From Thermodesulfobacteriota bacterium (lineage in GTDB: Bacteria > Desulfobacterota > Syntrophobacteria > BM002): DNA of 7,066 bases. Of this stretch, positions 6,569 to 7,066 are shown one piece after another (the stretch's first letter is position 1; the number at the start of each line of letters is the position of its first letter). The notes below the pieces were generated by a model that saw only the letters and a program-made list of their open reading frames with translations, did no database searches and was not told the DNA's origin. The stretch lies in contig CAMYLW010000082.1 in the NCBI GenBank assembly GCA_947259475.1, positions 1 through 7,066 on the forward strand. Direction: 5' to 3'. The position numbers and the translations under genes are program-made.

Positions 6569-6967
6569 TTAATACATCTTGCCGCCGGTACTACCGCCAT
6601 TCTGCGGGCTAACCCTGACTCTGAAAGGCCTATAAAATGGTTCGCTACTCTTTTGCTTACCGTAACGGTCGAGTTCGTACCTCTGGCCGCGTACCCTGAC
6701 CCTGGTACTACCAACCTTCAGGGGTTCGAAGCAGATTAAACCCTTATCTTTATCAATAGCGTATGCGACAATGAGGTTACGTTGGAGCCAGACTTTTTCA
6801 ACATGATAGCCGCCATGGGCGGGCTTTCCGGACAAAGATAAAGTGTCGCATCTAATGTCACCCATTTTTATGTGGAGAGTTCTCTCCGCAAAACCATCCA
6901 CTGCACTCAGGGAGGCAAATAAAAGCACAACAAGGAAGAGCAAAATTTTTGTGGTTCTGATGTTCAT
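6569..6967 (-). CDS. Small exported protein of unknown function, possible Ig-like fold
   Basis: 132 residues, minus strand, ATG at 6967 with AAGGAG (6979-6974) 6 bases upstream. The N-terminus is a clear Sec signal peptide: basic MNIRTTK, a hydrophobic core at 8-22, and a likely cut after GFA at 27, leaving about 105 mature residues outside the inner membrane. The mature part has two cysteines (C40, C79) that could form a disulfide. It reads as beta strands: a VWLQRNLIVAYAIDKDKGLICFEP-type hairpin region around 59-82, then KVGSTRVRVRG at 84-94, which recalls the 'G-x-x-x-V-x-V' end of bacterial Ig-like (BIG) domains. It is strongly basic near 91-117 and ends in a Gly/Ser-rich tail (NGGSTGGKMY). 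I do not recognise the family. The Ig-like idea is inference. No lipobox, so not a lipoprotein. Confidence 0.75.
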   Translation of the reverse strand: MNIRTTKILLFLVVLLFASLSAVDGFAERTLHIKMGDIRCDTLSLSGKPAHGGYHVEKVWLQRNLIVAYAIDKDKGLICFEPLKVGSTRVRVRGQRYELDRYGKQKSSEPFYRPFRVRVSPQNGGSTGGKMY

Positions 6968-7026
6968 AGCTTACTCCTTCTCCTTCAACCTTGCCAACAC
7001 AACAAAATTTTTCAAGCATATACATA

Positions 7027-7032
7027 ATTATA
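7027..7032 (-). promoter_or_regulatory. Candidate -10 box for the small exported-protein gene
   Basis: A perfect TATAAT on the minus strand sits 60 bases upstream of the ATG at 6967, in a very AT-rich stretch at 6990-7066. No good -35 match is seen at 16-18 bases, so support is limited. Confidence 0.3.
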
Positions 7033-7066
7033 ATGATTCACGGTTTAAGTTGCACGGTTTTTAAGT

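Noticed and set aside
6843..7064. Plus-strand open frame at the right end
   Set aside because: Antisense to the signal-peptide gene and then to its AT-rich upstream region; no coding signal.

Overview
The window is bacterial. Coding density is high, genes begin with Shine-Dalgarno sequences and some lie close together on the same strand. I see no rRNA, tRNA, CRISPR array, transposase or phage gene. The host cannot be named from this sequence alone. One weak clue is an AT-rich repeat with CGAA/TTCG spaced every 7 bases (about 5141-5330). From memory, similar intergenic elements are common in uncultured Deltaproteobacteria-type and some other anaerobe genomes.

Layout. (1) 2-1609, minus strand: a large gene cut by the left edge, 536 codons visible. 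It is recognisable as a divergent malate synthase of the A-type fold, and its C-terminal catalytic part lies outside the window. (2) 1610-1913: a spacer between divergent genes with candidate promoters facing each way. (3) 1914-3955, plus strand: a stand-alone tRNA-binding OB-fold protein, a transglutaminase-like cysteine-fold protein and a ZIP-family metal transporter. The gaps are about 60 and 100 bases, so co-transcription is possible but not shown. (4) 4027-6511, plus strand: two zinc-dependent medium-chain dehydrogenases (MDR). Each keeps its catalytic zinc ligands, a four-cysteine structural zinc site and a nucleotide-binding Rossmann motif. They are separated by the repeat element. (5) 6569-6967, minus strand: a small exported protein of unknown function, convergent with the second dehydrogenase.

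Working together. The clearest functional unit is the dehydrogenase pair. Both proteins look catalytically complete and share an unusual N-terminal lead-in, so they are probably paralogues acting on related polyols or alcohols, or forming a mixed complex. Their substrate cannot be read from sequence. The ZIP transporter could bring in zinc or another divalent metal, and the dehydrogenases need zinc, but a functional link is only a guess. Malate synthase implies glyoxylate metabolism (glyoxylate plus acetyl-CoA to malate), but no isocitrate lyase lies in the window. The malate synthase gene is visibly richer in G+C than the small exported-protein gene at the right end.

I did not find a clearly new multi-gene system. 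The items most worth a second look are the altered active-site motifs in the malate synthase, the paired dehydrogenases, and the structured repeat between them.
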